Source: JAKASV01 sp963754845
GTDB lineage: Bacteria; Babelota; Babeliae; Babelales; Vermiphilaceae
Direction: 5' to 3'
DNA: 64,000 nt
Assembly: GCA_963754845.1 (NCBI GenBank)
Contig: CAVWHE010000006.1
Span: 16,595-80,594, forward strand
A program made the position numbers and the translations under genes. The notes beneath the pieces were generated by a model. The model did no database searches, was not told the DNA's origin, and was given only the letters and a program-made list of their open reading frames with translations. Of this stretch, positions 53,571 through 62,443 are shown one piece after another; within the stretch, counting starts at the first letter, position 1, and every line of letters starts with the position of its first letter.

Positions 53571-55781
53571 ATGAAAAGACAGTTTTTGGCAGTCATCGTT
53601 GTGCTGACGGCAGCGGCAACGATGCTTTCTTGCAGCATCCACGCCGCCGCACCGCAAGAAAACACGCAGGCATCAACCCCTGCTTTTAAGAACCTCTTTG
53701 ATATGATTGCGGCAACAAGCGATCGCTTGGATGAGCTGCAGCACGAAGCAACGTTGTCAAGCGGCCTGATGGGAGAATATCGAAGGCTCGTCAACTATCG
53801 GGACACACTTCTTGCGCGAGTTTGGAACAGAGTTGCCACCGACACCAATGGACAAGAACGAGCAATTACCTTTCTGGAGCAACGTGTCAGGGGGCTTCGT
53901 GCCAACGAAGGACATTCTCCTTCAATGTCGGCGGGAGCGGCGGAACCACAGATGCCACCGAACGTTCCATTGTGCACCGTAATGCCGCCACATGGCGAAC
54001 AACCAGTACTGCCGCCAGTGACTGCGACACCGGTGCCAGAGCACCAACACCAGGTGGAAGGCTCGTTGCAGTCGACGTCGCAGGCACGTAAAAGTACGCC
54101 TGTGCCGGCGACGACATCAGAAGTTCCTCAGGTGCAACGACAGAACACGCAGGCGCGTGCAGCAGCAGCAGGCTCAGCGGCCAATAAAGACGGCAAAATG
54201 ACAGCTACCGTCCAGCGCTCTTCGACGGCGACGCTTCAACAGCCGCAGCCCACGAACACTCGTCGGTCATCTTGGGATTCCCAGCGGCAGCCAACACCAC
54301 CTCGCCGTTACAGCATCGAGCCCTACGAGAAGGAGCAGCCCGGCACCATGGGAACAGCCGCGCCTAGTGACAATCTGGAATCATACTTACTTGGTGCATT
54401 TCCTTACGACGCGTATGGAGGAACCCAGGTGCATCTCATAGTTTGTGCTAAAGACTCGCGTGTTCTGCCGCGCACGGCGCCCTTGCGTGTCCCCTTGCGC
54501 CTCTTCGTTGTACCGGCACTTAATCAGTCGCACAATGGCAGTGAGATTTCAAACTACTGCGGCTACTATGCGCTTTTTAACGCCCAGCGTATTCTTGCCG
54601 AACTGAAAAAGTCGGGGTGTACACCTGACAGCATTCAGCAAGCATGCTACAACAGGCAAGCTTTTGGCGATTTTTTAAGAAGAGCACACGCTGCTGTAGC
54701 GAACCAATACGGAGGGCAACACGCTGACCGTTCCCTTGAACTGCGCGACCTGACAACGATCATAGGGCGTCTAAATTTGGAGTCGAAGGACGATGCAATT
54801 GCCGTCGTATGTCTTCAGGAAATCCTTGGCGCAGACTTCAGCGGCAGGGACCCGGACCTTGGCGCCATCATGGCGGATAATAAGCGGTCACTCCAGCACA
54901 TCCATAATTTTCAGTCGGGTCGTCTTAACCAACTTGCCATCGTGCTCGGCACGGGTTACACCGCCAGCAGCAATCCCTCTGCACACTGGCTCACCGTCGT
55001 GGTAGTAAGGAATGGTGGCGGACTCGACATGTATATTGTCGACTCGGCCGCGGACAAACGAGACCTCACAAGCATGGCTCCCTGTCGCATCTTGCCACTC
55101 CATTTTCTTCTAACAAATCAAACTGATGCATTCGACAAGGATTTTGTTGCCCAGGATGGAATCATGCCAGGAAAAGCGCTTCATGCCCTCTGTGGACTGC
55201 GGCATAGTGACGATTACAACGCCGCCGGGGTCGTGCCGATCTTTTTTGACGCGCGGGGCACCCCTTACTGCGTCCTTCATAGGGATGATAGCACCAGTGC
55301 GGCAGGCCCAGCAGACCGCGCTGTACCTTACGGCGATTTTTTCCTGCCGAAGCGGAGGCGCCTCGCTGACAACAGTATCGAGGTTGACAACTACAAGTAC
55401 GAGACGGCAGCAGCAGCCTTCTTCGGACATCAGAACGTCGCTAGCAGAAGCCTTCAACGACTCGGTGTTATAATTCGTACTGCCGACGTCGCGCATAAAA
55501 GGTGCTTTGGCTCAGGGAGTAAGCATTACGTGTATTTTGTAAACTACGGCAATCACAAAAATAATGCCGATAACCCTTTGCGCGCCGTAAGTGAGGGCGC
55601 CGCACAGCACAACAGTGCCATCGTGAACATGAACGACCTTTATGACGCCGTATTCGATCATAACGGGGTGTGCCATGGCTACATCGATTCACGCGAACCC
55701 GTTGACCTCGTGCTTTCACCCGACCTTCGCGAGATCCTCTTCAACAACTGGAACGATCTCGCCGAGAGACTTGGTCTCTAG
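53571..55781 (+). CDS. Secreted multidomain protein with a papain/Josephin-like cysteine-protease segment
   Basis: 736 residues: signal peptide (MKRQFLAVIVVLTAAATML), a helical region (about 40-110), a long Pro/Thr/Gln-rich linker (about 115-265) and a first globular domain (about 280-530). That domain has SNYCGYYALFNAQRIL, an acidic middle and SAHWLTVVVVRNGGGLDMYIVDSAADKR. The order Cys ... His ... Asp with these surroundings is that of papain-fold proteases such as Josephin deubiquitinases. The last domain (about 545-736) begins AAGVVPIFFDARGTPYCVLHRD, vaguely Nudix-like but without a Nudix box. GGAGGAGG precedes ATG 53571. Host-directed protease activity is an inference. Confidence 0.6.
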   Translation: MKRQFLAVIVVLTAAATMLSCSIHAAAPQENTQASTPAFKNLFDMIAATSDRLDELQHEATLSSGLMGEYRRLVNYRDTLLARVWNRVATDTNGQERAITFLEQRVRGLRANEGHSPSMSAGAAEPQMPPNVPLCTVMPPHGEQPVLPPVTATPVPEHQHQVEGSLQSTSQARKSTPVPATTSEVPQVQRQNTQARAAAAGSAANKDGKMTATVQRSSTATLQQPQPTNTRRSSWDSQRQPTPPRRYSIEPYEKEQPGTMGTAAPSDNLESYLLGAFPYDAYGGTQVHLIVCAKDSRVLPRTAPLRVPLRLFVVPALNQSHNGSEISNYCGYYALFNAQRILAELKKSGCTPDSIQQACYNRQAFGDFLRRAHAAVANQYGGQHADRSLELRDLTTIIGRLNLESKDDAIAVVCLQEILGADFSGRDPDLGAIMADNKRSLQHIHNFQSGRLNQLAIVLGTGYTASSNPSAHWLTVVVVRNGGGLDMYIVDSAADKRDLTSMAPCRILPLHFLLTNQTDAFDKDFVAQDGIMPGKALHALCGLRHSDDYNAAGVVPIFFDARGTPYCVLHRDDSTSAAGPADRAVPYGDFFLPKRRRLADNSIEVDNYKYETAAAAFFGHQNVASRSLQRLGVIIRTADVAHKRCFGSGSKHYVYFVNYGNHKNNADNPLRAVSEGAAQHNSAIVNMNDLYDAVFDHNGVCHGYIDSREPVDLVLSPDLREILFNNWNDLAERLGL

Positions 55782-56181
55782 GCCACATTAGGACACATTT
55801 GTTGACCACGCTGGCGGAGAGACAAGCGCTGACGACAAAAAGAAACGTTCCCATGCAACTGTCGTTGTTCGTTGATGCGCAGTATGTTTGCCAGCATGAC
55901 GATGGTCGCTCACTTTTGGACTATTCACACGCGAGACCCCCTGAATTTCGGGGGGTCTCTTTGATTTGATGCGATGCGTCCAAGAAAAGAGTCCTGATTG
56001 TAACTTCGTTGCCGCGCACGCTCGTGCAATTTATTGCAAACTTGAAATGGCAATTGATACGCTCAGTATGACAAACAGTGGCGGGCTGGTGCAAACGTGG
56101 GACATACCACCCTCAAAAAAACGGGAAAACGTCGTCTACGAAGACGACTGATGCACGTGCCCGGCGGCGCGGAGGCGGAAG
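55782..56181. other. Intergenic region with a terminator-like hairpin
   Basis: No supported gene. A 61-codon ORF at 55966-56151 has no ribosome site or recognisable content. The hairpin at 55933-55959 probably ends the upstream transcript. Confidence 0.6.
55933..55965 (+). terminator. Rho-independent terminator
   Basis: A nine-pair stem GAGACCCCC/GGGGGTCTC with a nine-base loop, followed by TTTGATTT. Confidence 0.7.
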
Positions 56182-57495
56182 ATGAACAAAGGGATGTTGA
56201 CATGGTGTGAATGGTCGGTAGTGCTCATTGTTGCAATGTGGGGTATCGGCGTGGCTGCTCTCATCGTGTGTTGTGTTCTTCATGCGCGCGTGACACCACC
56301 GCCGTCCCGAGGGGAAGTTACAGCATCTGACACGTTCATGCACGGCAACGAACACGGAGTACGGACAAAAACCCAGGAATCCACCCGTGATTACAACGCG
56401 GGGGGCACGAGCGGGGCATACGGCGTTACGCATGCCCCTTACGCCGTTCTGCCCGCATGCGTCAACGAGTACGGCGACATTATCGAAAGCACAACCCCTT
56501 CAATCAACGGACCCGTCATAGAAAAAATTGTACTTTACCCTAAACAGTGCTCTGGGAGCAAGCGGCGCATAGTGCGCAATGCTCTTCTTGCGCGCTACAA
56601 AGGAGCCCAAGCTTCGATACTCATATGCCACGGGTTCATGTGCGACAGATTCGACGCCGGCATTCTGCGTTCACTTTTTCCGCGGGGCAAGTTCAACTTT
56701 ATGACCTTCGATTTTAGAGCCCACGGTGAGTGTTGCGACGGCCAGTGCTGCACGCTGGGAAGAGATGAAAAGTACGACGTCATCGCCGCCGCTCGTTTTT
56801 TACGTGGCCATGAGTACCTTAAAGGTACGCCACTCATCGTGTACGGCTTTTCCATGGGAGCCGTCGCCGCCATCGAGGCCCAGGCAAAAGACAGCATACT
56901 TTTTGATGCCATGATTCTCGATTGCCCCTTCGAGTCCACGGAAAACGTTCTCAAAAGGAGCCTCGATAACATTAAGGTCTCTGCCTTTGGATACGAGTTT
57001 TCATTGCCCGGCAGAAGTTTTTTGCAACGCTACGCTTTTCACCCCTACGTACAATCGATGCTCAAACTCGTTCTCAAAGCCATAGCACATGTGGACTCCA
57101 AAAAAATGGAGATTCGGGCCTATCCCATCAGCCCTCTTGAATCGGTGAAAAAAATTTCCGTGCCCGTTTTTTATATACTGTGCAAAAATGACGAAAAAAT
57201 ATCAGTTACTGCCATACGCGCGCTTTTTGACCGGACGGCTTCCGAATACAAACAACTCTGGATAACAAACGGACGCCGACACTTCGATTCCTTTTTCTAC
57301 AGCCCCGAAGTGTACACTGACCGCGTCCGTTCCTTTGTCTGCAAGTGCCTCGACCAAACGGCCCAGAAAACGCACAAGTGCGAAGTCCGCATAGACGCCG
57401 ATGAACCACTGGGAAACTCAACAAATGCAACCGCTCACCTTCACAGACGGCAGACCAACGAAACTTCAGAGCACAAGGTCCTCGCGACCCTGTGA
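56182..57495 (+). CDS. Membrane-anchored alpha/beta hydrolase
   Basis: 437 residues. There is one N-terminal membrane helix (about 13-35), a spacer, and an alpha/beta-hydrolase domain from about 130. ILICHGFMCDRFDAG holds the oxyanion HG motif, FDFRAHGEC follows, and the nucleophile elbow is YGFSMGAVAA (Ser near residue 224). A likely acid lies in ILCKNDEKIS and the His in GRRHFDSFF, so the triad is complete. Similar proteins are peptidases or lipases of the S9/BAAT type; the substrate is unknown. The last 30 bases overlap the 3' end of convergent orn. Confidence 0.8.
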   Translation: MNKGMLTWCEWSVVLIVAMWGIGVAALIVCCVLHARVTPPPSRGEVTASDTFMHGNEHGVRTKTQESTRDYNAGGTSGAYGVTHAPYAVLPACVNEYGDIIESTTPSINGPVIEKIVLYPKQCSGSKRRIVRNALLARYKGAQASILICHGFMCDRFDAGILRSLFPRGKFNFMTFDFRAHGECCDGQCCTLGRDEKYDVIAAARFLRGHEYLKGTPLIVYGFSMGAVAAIEAQAKDSILFDAMILDCPFESTENVLKRSLDNIKVSAFGYEFSLPGRSFLQRYAFHPYVQSMLKLVLKAIAHVDSKKMEIRAYPISPLESVKKISVPVFYILCKNDEKISVTAIRALFDRTASEYKQLWITNGRRHFDSFFYSPEVYTDRVRSFVCKCLDQTAQKTHKCEVRIDADEPLGNSTNATAHLHRRQTNETSEHKVLATL

Positions 57496-58041
57496 GATAA
57501 AAAAGTGGTCGCGATAGTACCTGAGCTCAGCAACTGATTCTTTTATATCATCGTACGCGCGGTGCGCGTCACGCTTTTTGAAATCACTCTGGGGGTTACG
57601 AGGATACCATCTCCTGATAACTTCTTTAAACGCTGTCACATCGATGAGGCGATAATGCAGGTAGGCTACCACGCGCGGCATCGCTCCGACGAGAAACGCT
57701 CGGTCCTGCCACACCGAGTTGCCACAGAGAGGTGCGATGCCGGGCAGACAATGCGCGCATAAAAAATCAAGCGTTGCTTGCTCGGCGTCCTCGGTGTATA
57801 TCTTCGATTCTCGAACCTCGTCAAGAAGCCCCGACCGCGTATGCTGCTGAAGGACCCAATCGCTCATATCTTGAAGACAGTGCTGAGGATGATGAATCAC
57901 GAGTGACGGACCTTCGGCAACGAGGTTGAGTTCACCATCGGTAACGATGGATGCTATTTCCAAAATTTTATCGCGCTCTGGCCGGAGCCCGGTCATTTCA
58001 AGATCGATCCACGCGAGCGCACGCTCTTTTTTTGCAACCAC
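57466..58041 (-). CDS. orn: Oligoribonuclease
   Basis: 191 residues, the normal length. It is a DEDDh 3'-5' exonuclease that degrades 2- to 5-nt RNAs and pGpG. The motifs are WIDLEMTGL (D, E), GNSVWQDRAFL (D) and DAHRAYDDIKES (H, D), so all catalytic residues are present. The start is a GTG at 58041 (MVAKKERALAWID). Its 3' end overlaps the hydrolase gene on the other strand. Confidence 0.95.
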   Translation of the reverse strand: MVAKKERALAWIDLEMTGLRPERDKILEIASIVTDGELNLVAEGPSLVIHHPQHCLQDMSDWVLQQHTRSGLLDEVRESKIYTEDAEQATLDFLCAHCLPGIAPLCGNSVWQDRAFLVGAMPRVVAYLHYRLIDVTAFKEVIRRWYPRNPQSDFKKRDAHRAYDDIKESVAELRYYRDHFFISQGREDLVL

Positions 58042-58272
58042 TGTTCACCAACCCCGGGAGACTTTGGCAGTTTCGGAGCCCCACTGCGGCAGCTATTTGC
58101 CGCAGAGCACTTCTTGTTCAACGCCTCACGTGAGTTAAGAATACCCTGATGCCCACATCGGTCAACACCCAGCAAACAGCCCTGTTGACATCATCCACGC
58201 GCAACGCGCTCAAAAAATTGCTCAAAAAATCGCGCCATACATACATTCTGGAATCACAACCTATTCATGGTG

Positions 58273-59379
58273 TTACCCGCGAACACCGCCGTGAGCCACA
58301 AGAAATTCATGCGCAACCGTATCGTTGCTTGTGATAGCATAGTCAAGCGCCGTTCGCCCTGCATTGTCGGTAGCATTGAGACATGCTGGATAGCTGGCGA
58401 CAAGGAGACGACCAAGCTGCGCCGTGCGAGCATATCCACGAACATCTTCTGCTGATCGTACCCAGTGATGAAGCGCCGTCATGCCATTGCTGTCACGATC
58501 AATCAAACACGAAGGAGCCCTTTCAATGAGGGCGGCTGCTGTGTCGTACCAGTCGTGACGAGCAGCAAGATGGAGTGGTGTTTGGCCATTGACATGTCTT
58601 ACATGCACATTGGCTCCGTTCCTGAGGAGCCAGCGCGTCATTGTTACGTTGTTTTCGGCGACAGCACGATAAAGGACGGTTGGTGCGTATGAAAATTCAT
58701 CCGTCCTGAAGTTCACGTCAACACCGTGGCGCAGCAAAACATCCGCCATTGCCACGGCATCGCTGCCTGTCATGAGATGGGGTGAGGCGAGATCTGAGAG
58801 CTTATCGCCAAGGCAATCGGGGCCGACGTGAGCGTGATCAAGAAGAAAATCCATAACGTTGGGCTTGCTCTGAAAAAATGCAACCCTGAGGCAGGCGTTG
58901 ATCGTTGTACGCCCGTGCATACAGGGATGATTACTGAATACATGACGCACGACGGGCATATTCTCCGTTGCGACTGCATCGCCGTAGATGCGCCACGCCG
59001 TAGCGTTACTGCATCGCCGAAGGCATGATGTCGCCATCCGCGGCCACCGGGTTGCTCTTGCCAAGCGGCCGAGCGTTTCATACTCAAGCCAGCGTCTCAG
59101 AGGCTTGATCGTGCTTGCAGCAAGAGCCACTACACCAACAACCGCCGAAACTGCCGAGAGTTTTTTGTGCCCAGCAATGATGCGCCCACTCTGTGAACCA
59201 CATCGTTGGATCGTGTCCAAAAATCCCCTCGCCGCGTTCGCTCCCAGCGTATCGCCGACTGCGAACAACGCGCCAATGAGCACCAATGAACACCCCCATC
59301 TTGCACGCCGATATTTACATGATCGCTCGCACGCGGCAGGTTGTTGCGCCTTGTAAGGCCTGACAGAAACTCCGTCCAT
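58273..59379 (-). CDS. Membrane-anchored or secreted ankyrin-repeat protein
   Basis: 368 residues. A basic N-terminus (residues 1-30) precedes a hydrophobic segment CSLVLIGALFAVGDTLG, and a second hydrophobic stretch lies near 75-95 (VVGVVALAASTI). Ankyrin repeats fill residues about 150-368, including TVLYRAVAENNVTMTRWLLRNGA, GQTPLHLAARHDWYDTAAALI and GMTALHHWV. AGGAGG lies 4 bases before ATG 59379. It may be anchored in the membrane by two helices. The partner is unknown; it is a single gene. Confidence 0.8.
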   Translation of the reverse strand: MDGVSVRPYKAQQPAACERSCKYRRARWGCSLVLIGALFAVGDTLGANAARGFLDTIQRCGSQSGRIIAGHKKLSAVSAVVGVVALAASTIKPLRRWLEYETLGRLARATRWPRMATSCLRRCSNATAWRIYGDAVATENMPVVRHVFSNHPCMHGRTTINACLRVAFFQSKPNVMDFLLDHAHVGPDCLGDKLSDLASPHLMTGSDAVAMADVLLRHGVDVNFRTDEFSYAPTVLYRAVAENNVTMTRWLLRNGANVHVRHVNGQTPLHLAARHDWYDTAAALIERAPSCLIDRDSNGMTALHHWVRSAEDVRGYARTAQLGRLLVASYPACLNATDNAGRTALDYAITSNDTVAHEFLVAHGGVRG

Positions 59380-59687
59380 GGTACCTCCTGAGAATGAAAA
59401 TCGCACTATAGGCAACATTTTGAACCACGCTACAGTTTATTGGAGGCTTTTGCTAAAGTACACCGCCCCCCGAGGTGTGAACAAAAGAGTCACCCGGTTG
59501 TTGTGCTGCTTGGTGAAATTTGAGTAGTCCGGTACTCGAAGTCATGCAGTGGGAAAAGTTTTAGGAAAATGAGGAACGGTTGTGGCTGGGAAAGACCAGG
59601 ATTCGAATATCGATTTCAACAGGCGATTGCCCACGTACGCGTAGCGTGCGAGATCCGCTGATCTTTGAACTATGGCAGCGATTTTGT
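59380..59687. other. Intergenic region, no gene seen
   Basis: Both flanking genes read leftward. A TATAGT (minus strand, 59409-59404) may be the -10 box for the ankyrin gene; no good -35 box was found. Nothing else stands out. Confidence 0.4.
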
Positions 59688-61106
59688 TTAACTCATCTCC
59701 TGATACCTCCTACGCATACTTGTGGCGGTCATTTTTTCAAGCAGAAGCTCGCACCACACGCTCAATGTGTTGGTGTTTTTGTCGTACGTGGCGATGCATT
59801 GGCCGCCGGCCGATACTGCCACGAGATTCTTTTTTTCCACATCAAAAAGGTTGCAACCTGTTAGGGGACTCACGACGTGGACGGTCGTGTCTCTCACTCT
59901 GCCCTTGCTTGCCGGAAAGAGTTCTTTGAAGCAGTTTACGAGTACGTAAGGCCCAGAAAATTCAACCGAAGCGGCGTTGGCAAGCCTCATATGACGTGCA
60001 AGGTCCGTTGAAACTTCGCGTATACAGAGAACACGCGGTGAGCCCGGCGTAGTAGCAAAGCCAGCAAGGTACTGGCCATCATCAACGGTTCCGTAATTCC
60101 AGCGATCGCGGGTATGTGGTACTACGAGGCTGTGCTGGCAAGGAGGCAGAAGATCCACGGTATCGTTGAGAGGATCGATGGTAAATACTTTCGATGAGCC
60201 ACCGACAAGTGACATCATCGGGACAGCGATCTTTCCGCTTGCCAGTAACCCACACGGACTATCAAATGCCGGCATATTTTGCGGATCCCTCTGGATCATA
60301 CGATCGTAGTCTTCGCCCCTCTTCAAGGGCCGACCCGTCGCAATATCCCAGAGCCTGACGTGTCCGTGCGAATAGGCGAAAATGGCGTTTTTGTGGCGTC
60401 CGGCAGAATATTCGTACACGTAGGGATTCCCCAGGGCTATATCGCACAAACGATGTTTTTCCACGAGTTTGGCAAGATCGACAACGCTTATGATGCCTGG
60501 TCCTCTGCCGATTACGAGATACTTGTTGTCCGCTGCCATAAAGTGGTTGACGTACGCCGCCGGCCCTTTGGCCTCCTGAATGAAGGTTCTTATGCGGGGA
60601 TGCACTTTGCGATTGTCGGCAATGAAGAAAACATCGTATTCAGCGCGCTTGACTACGTTTCGCGCATGAATGATGACGATGCGTCCATCGACAGATATTT
60701 TCATTGAGTGAAAATCGAGGTCGCCAACGTGAGTACGGGGACGGCCTTCGGCCGCAGGGACTTCGAGGATAGGCAAATACAGCTTCCTTTCGCAGATGAC
60801 TCGTGGCGTTCCCGACCATGCACTGTTGTGGCGATACGCCTGACATATTTTTTCACAGACGTATAACGGCACCTCATTGAGGCGCAAGTTTATTCTGAGG
60901 TAGCCCCACGAGGATTTTGGAGTGACATCACCAGAAATACCACGGGCAATGGCTGAGGCGGCGATGTCGACGAGACTCGCCACCGTTTTTTCGTCCGCTT
61001 CGACGGTAGCGACATCGTTATGGCGTGTGTGCAATGCAGCGCCACACAACGTGGTTGCCAGCATGCCGAAGACCATAACGTAGAGAAAGTGGGATACGTA
61101 GGACAT
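59688..61106 (-). CDS. Secreted WD40-like beta-propeller protein
   Basis: 472 residues with a signal peptide (MSYVSHFLYVMVFGMLATTL to about 27). The body is beta-rich with propeller-like blades. The clearest is FAYSHGHVRLWDIATGRPL, a canonical WD blade; others are weaker, such as YLVIGRGPGIISVVDLAKLV and CIATYDKNTNTLSVW. GGGGAG lies 7 bases before ATG 61106; a longer frame to 61154 is less likely. It resembles in plan the cysteine-rich propeller at 11314-13038 but lacks its Cys richness. It is probably a binding scaffold outside the cytoplasm. Confidence 0.65.
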   Translation of the reverse strand: MSYVSHFLYVMVFGMLATTLCGAALHTRHNDVATVEADEKTVASLVDIAASAIARGISGDVTPKSSWGYLRINLRLNEVPLYVCEKICQAYRHNSAWSGTPRVICERKLYLPILEVPAAEGRPRTHVGDLDFHSMKISVDGRIVIIHARNVVKRAEYDVFFIADNRKVHPRIRTFIQEAKGPAAYVNHFMAADNKYLVIGRGPGIISVVDLAKLVEKHRLCDIALGNPYVYEYSAGRHKNAIFAYSHGHVRLWDIATGRPLKRGEDYDRMIQRDPQNMPAFDSPCGLLASGKIAVPMMSLVGGSSKVFTIDPLNDTVDLLPPCQHSLVVPHTRDRWNYGTVDDGQYLAGFATTPGSPRVLCIREVSTDLARHMRLANAASVEFSGPYVLVNCFKELFPASKGRVRDTTVHVVSPLTGCNLFDVEKKNLVAVSAGGQCIATYDKNTNTLSVWCELLLEKMTATSMRRRYQEMS

Positions 61107-61579
61107 AAAAAATCTCCCCATTGCCAACCAATTATTAAGCACGCTCTCCGCCATCGCAGGTGCGTGGTGCCAATCGCGACCCTAGATGTTGTTTTACACG
61201 CAAAAAGGAATATGTGAAAGTGCTGACAAGTCGGTGCGAGGCGCGAAGATGGCATCGGAACGGCAAAAGCAAACCGTATCATGCGTTTCTTCTCCGGTCT
61301 TGTTCGTGCTGCAAAGGAGTTTCAGGCTCCCTGACAACATCTGGCCGCACCCCGAGCATCATGGCGTCTTTCTATGAAGGTTGCGATGCGTCCCCGTGGG
61401 GCCTTTTGTAGTGGTTCTCCTGTACAGGTTGACATTTGGCGAACATACGGTCAGAATTAAGAAGAGTTCTTGTTGGCTGTATCCCAATTCTTCGGAGGGT
61501 CTGTCTGTCGGCTAGTTTGGTGGTGGCCGCTGTTCGGTTGTTTATTTGTTGTCTCCGTTCTGTTTCTCGTTGGATTTTG
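61107..61579. other. Divergent intergenic region with the leader of the RRM gene
   Basis: No gene is supported. It contains the promoter at 61429-61457 and a leader of roughly 115 bases before the RRM start codon. Confidence 0.6.
61429..61457 (+). promoter_or_regulatory. Sigma-70-type promoter of the RRM gene
   Basis: TTGACA (61429-61434), a 17-base spacer and CAGAAT (61452-61457). The long leader resembles those of cold-responsive RNA-binding proteins, but no regulatory fold was identified. Confidence 0.55.
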
Positions 61580-61915
61580 ATGAAAATATACATTGGAAAT
61601 TTGTCGCACTCCTCTACTGAGGATGGCCTGAGACAGCTGTTTGAGCAGTTTGGTGCCGTTGTGAGCGTCAAGATTATCAAAGATCAGTTCACCGGGAACT
61701 CTCGCGGCTTTGCTTTTGTTGAAATGGCAAGTGCTGACGAAGGTAAGCGTGCCATTGAAGGCCTCAACGGCGTCGAGTTTGATGGCAGGAGCCTCCGTGT
61801 AAATGAGGCTCGCCCTGTTGAAGCGCGCGATGGTGCTCGTGGTCCTCGTCCTGGAGGCGGCAGCCGACCAGGAGGATTCCCTCCAAGGGGTGGAGGCGAC
61901 CGCTTCCGCCGTTAA
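61580..61915 (+). CDS. RNA-binding protein, single RRM with Gly/Arg-rich tail
   Basis: 111 residues. RNP2 is IYIGNL (residues 3-8) and RNP1 is RGFAFVEM (about 42-49). The Arg/Gly-rich tail (about 82-111, PRPGGGSRPGGFPPRGGG) matches bacterial glycine-rich RNA-binding proteins. It binds single-stranded RNA, probably as a cold-shock or stress RNA chaperone. ATG 61580 gives the normal N-terminus MKIYIGNL; a longer frame from 61436 is unlikely. A strong terminator follows. Confidence 0.93.
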   Translation: MKIYIGNLSHSSTEDGLRQLFEQFGAVVSVKIIKDQFTGNSRGFAFVEMASADEGKRAIEGLNGVEFDGRSLRVNEARPVEARDGARGPRPGGGSRPGGFPPRGGGDRFRR

Positions 61916-61937
61916 TTAATAATTATTTGTAATCAGG

Positions 61938-61977
61938 CCAAGGCGAGGAGCACATGTACCTCGCCTTGGTTTTTTTA
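61938..61977 (+). terminator. Rho-independent terminator after the RRM gene
   Basis: A perfect 11-pair stem CCAAGGCGAGG/CCTCGCCTTGG, a ten-base loop, then a run of eight T. Confidence 0.95.
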
Positions 61978-62127
61978 ATTGCGTAGCACGCGTTTACTCA
62001 CTCGGGGAAATTACTCTGTGAGCACAATTATTTTTTTTGATTATTTTCTGTGCTCGCTGTAGGCTAAGGGCATGTGCGCATTTGTATTATAAACTTTTTG
62101 CGAATCTTTCTCATGCGAGGTTATACC

Positions 62128-62211
62128 ATGTCGATTCGTTTGTGGTTAGCGTTCTTCGTGCTTGCGCCGCTCACGTTCGTTGAGGTTCTGTGTAGCCAAC
62201 CGCCGGCTTGA
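62128..62211 (+). pseudogene. Truncated secreted-protein gene: signal peptide only, cut at the sequence junction
   Basis: ATG 62128, with GAGG 7 bases upstream, gives MSIRLWLAFFVLAPLTFVEV, a clean signal peptide, then a stop at 62209 soon after the sequence turns GC-rich. The rest of the gene is missing. The break probably lies between about 62185 and 62210. Confidence 0.55.
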
Positions 62212-62443
62212 TCACCGCTACTTCCACCGCCTCGCGGCAAATTCAATTTGGGCTCAAGCTGCTCTGGTAATGGAATTTCGGCTAGGATTTTAGTAGCCCA
62301 TGTTTACCCCGGCGCTCACTTGTATTGGCGGCAGGCAAGCTGGCTGTTCGGGCGGGCAGGGATTTATTCGGCGACAGACCTGGAGCACGTTCGGTTCGGA
62401 TGCTGACGAAAGTTGAAGTGGTCGAGTTGAGGAATCAGCGGCC
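62212..62443. other. GC-rich stretch after the junction, no gene seen
   Basis: No ribosome site, promoter or conserved protein was recognised. The composition resembles the following prfB-bearing segment rather than the preceding sequence. Confidence 0.45.

Noticed and set aside
58084..58105. Hairpin CTGCGGCA-gctatt-TGCCGCAG as a terminator or tRNA
   Set aside because: There is no T run after it in either direction and no cloverleaf can be formed around it.
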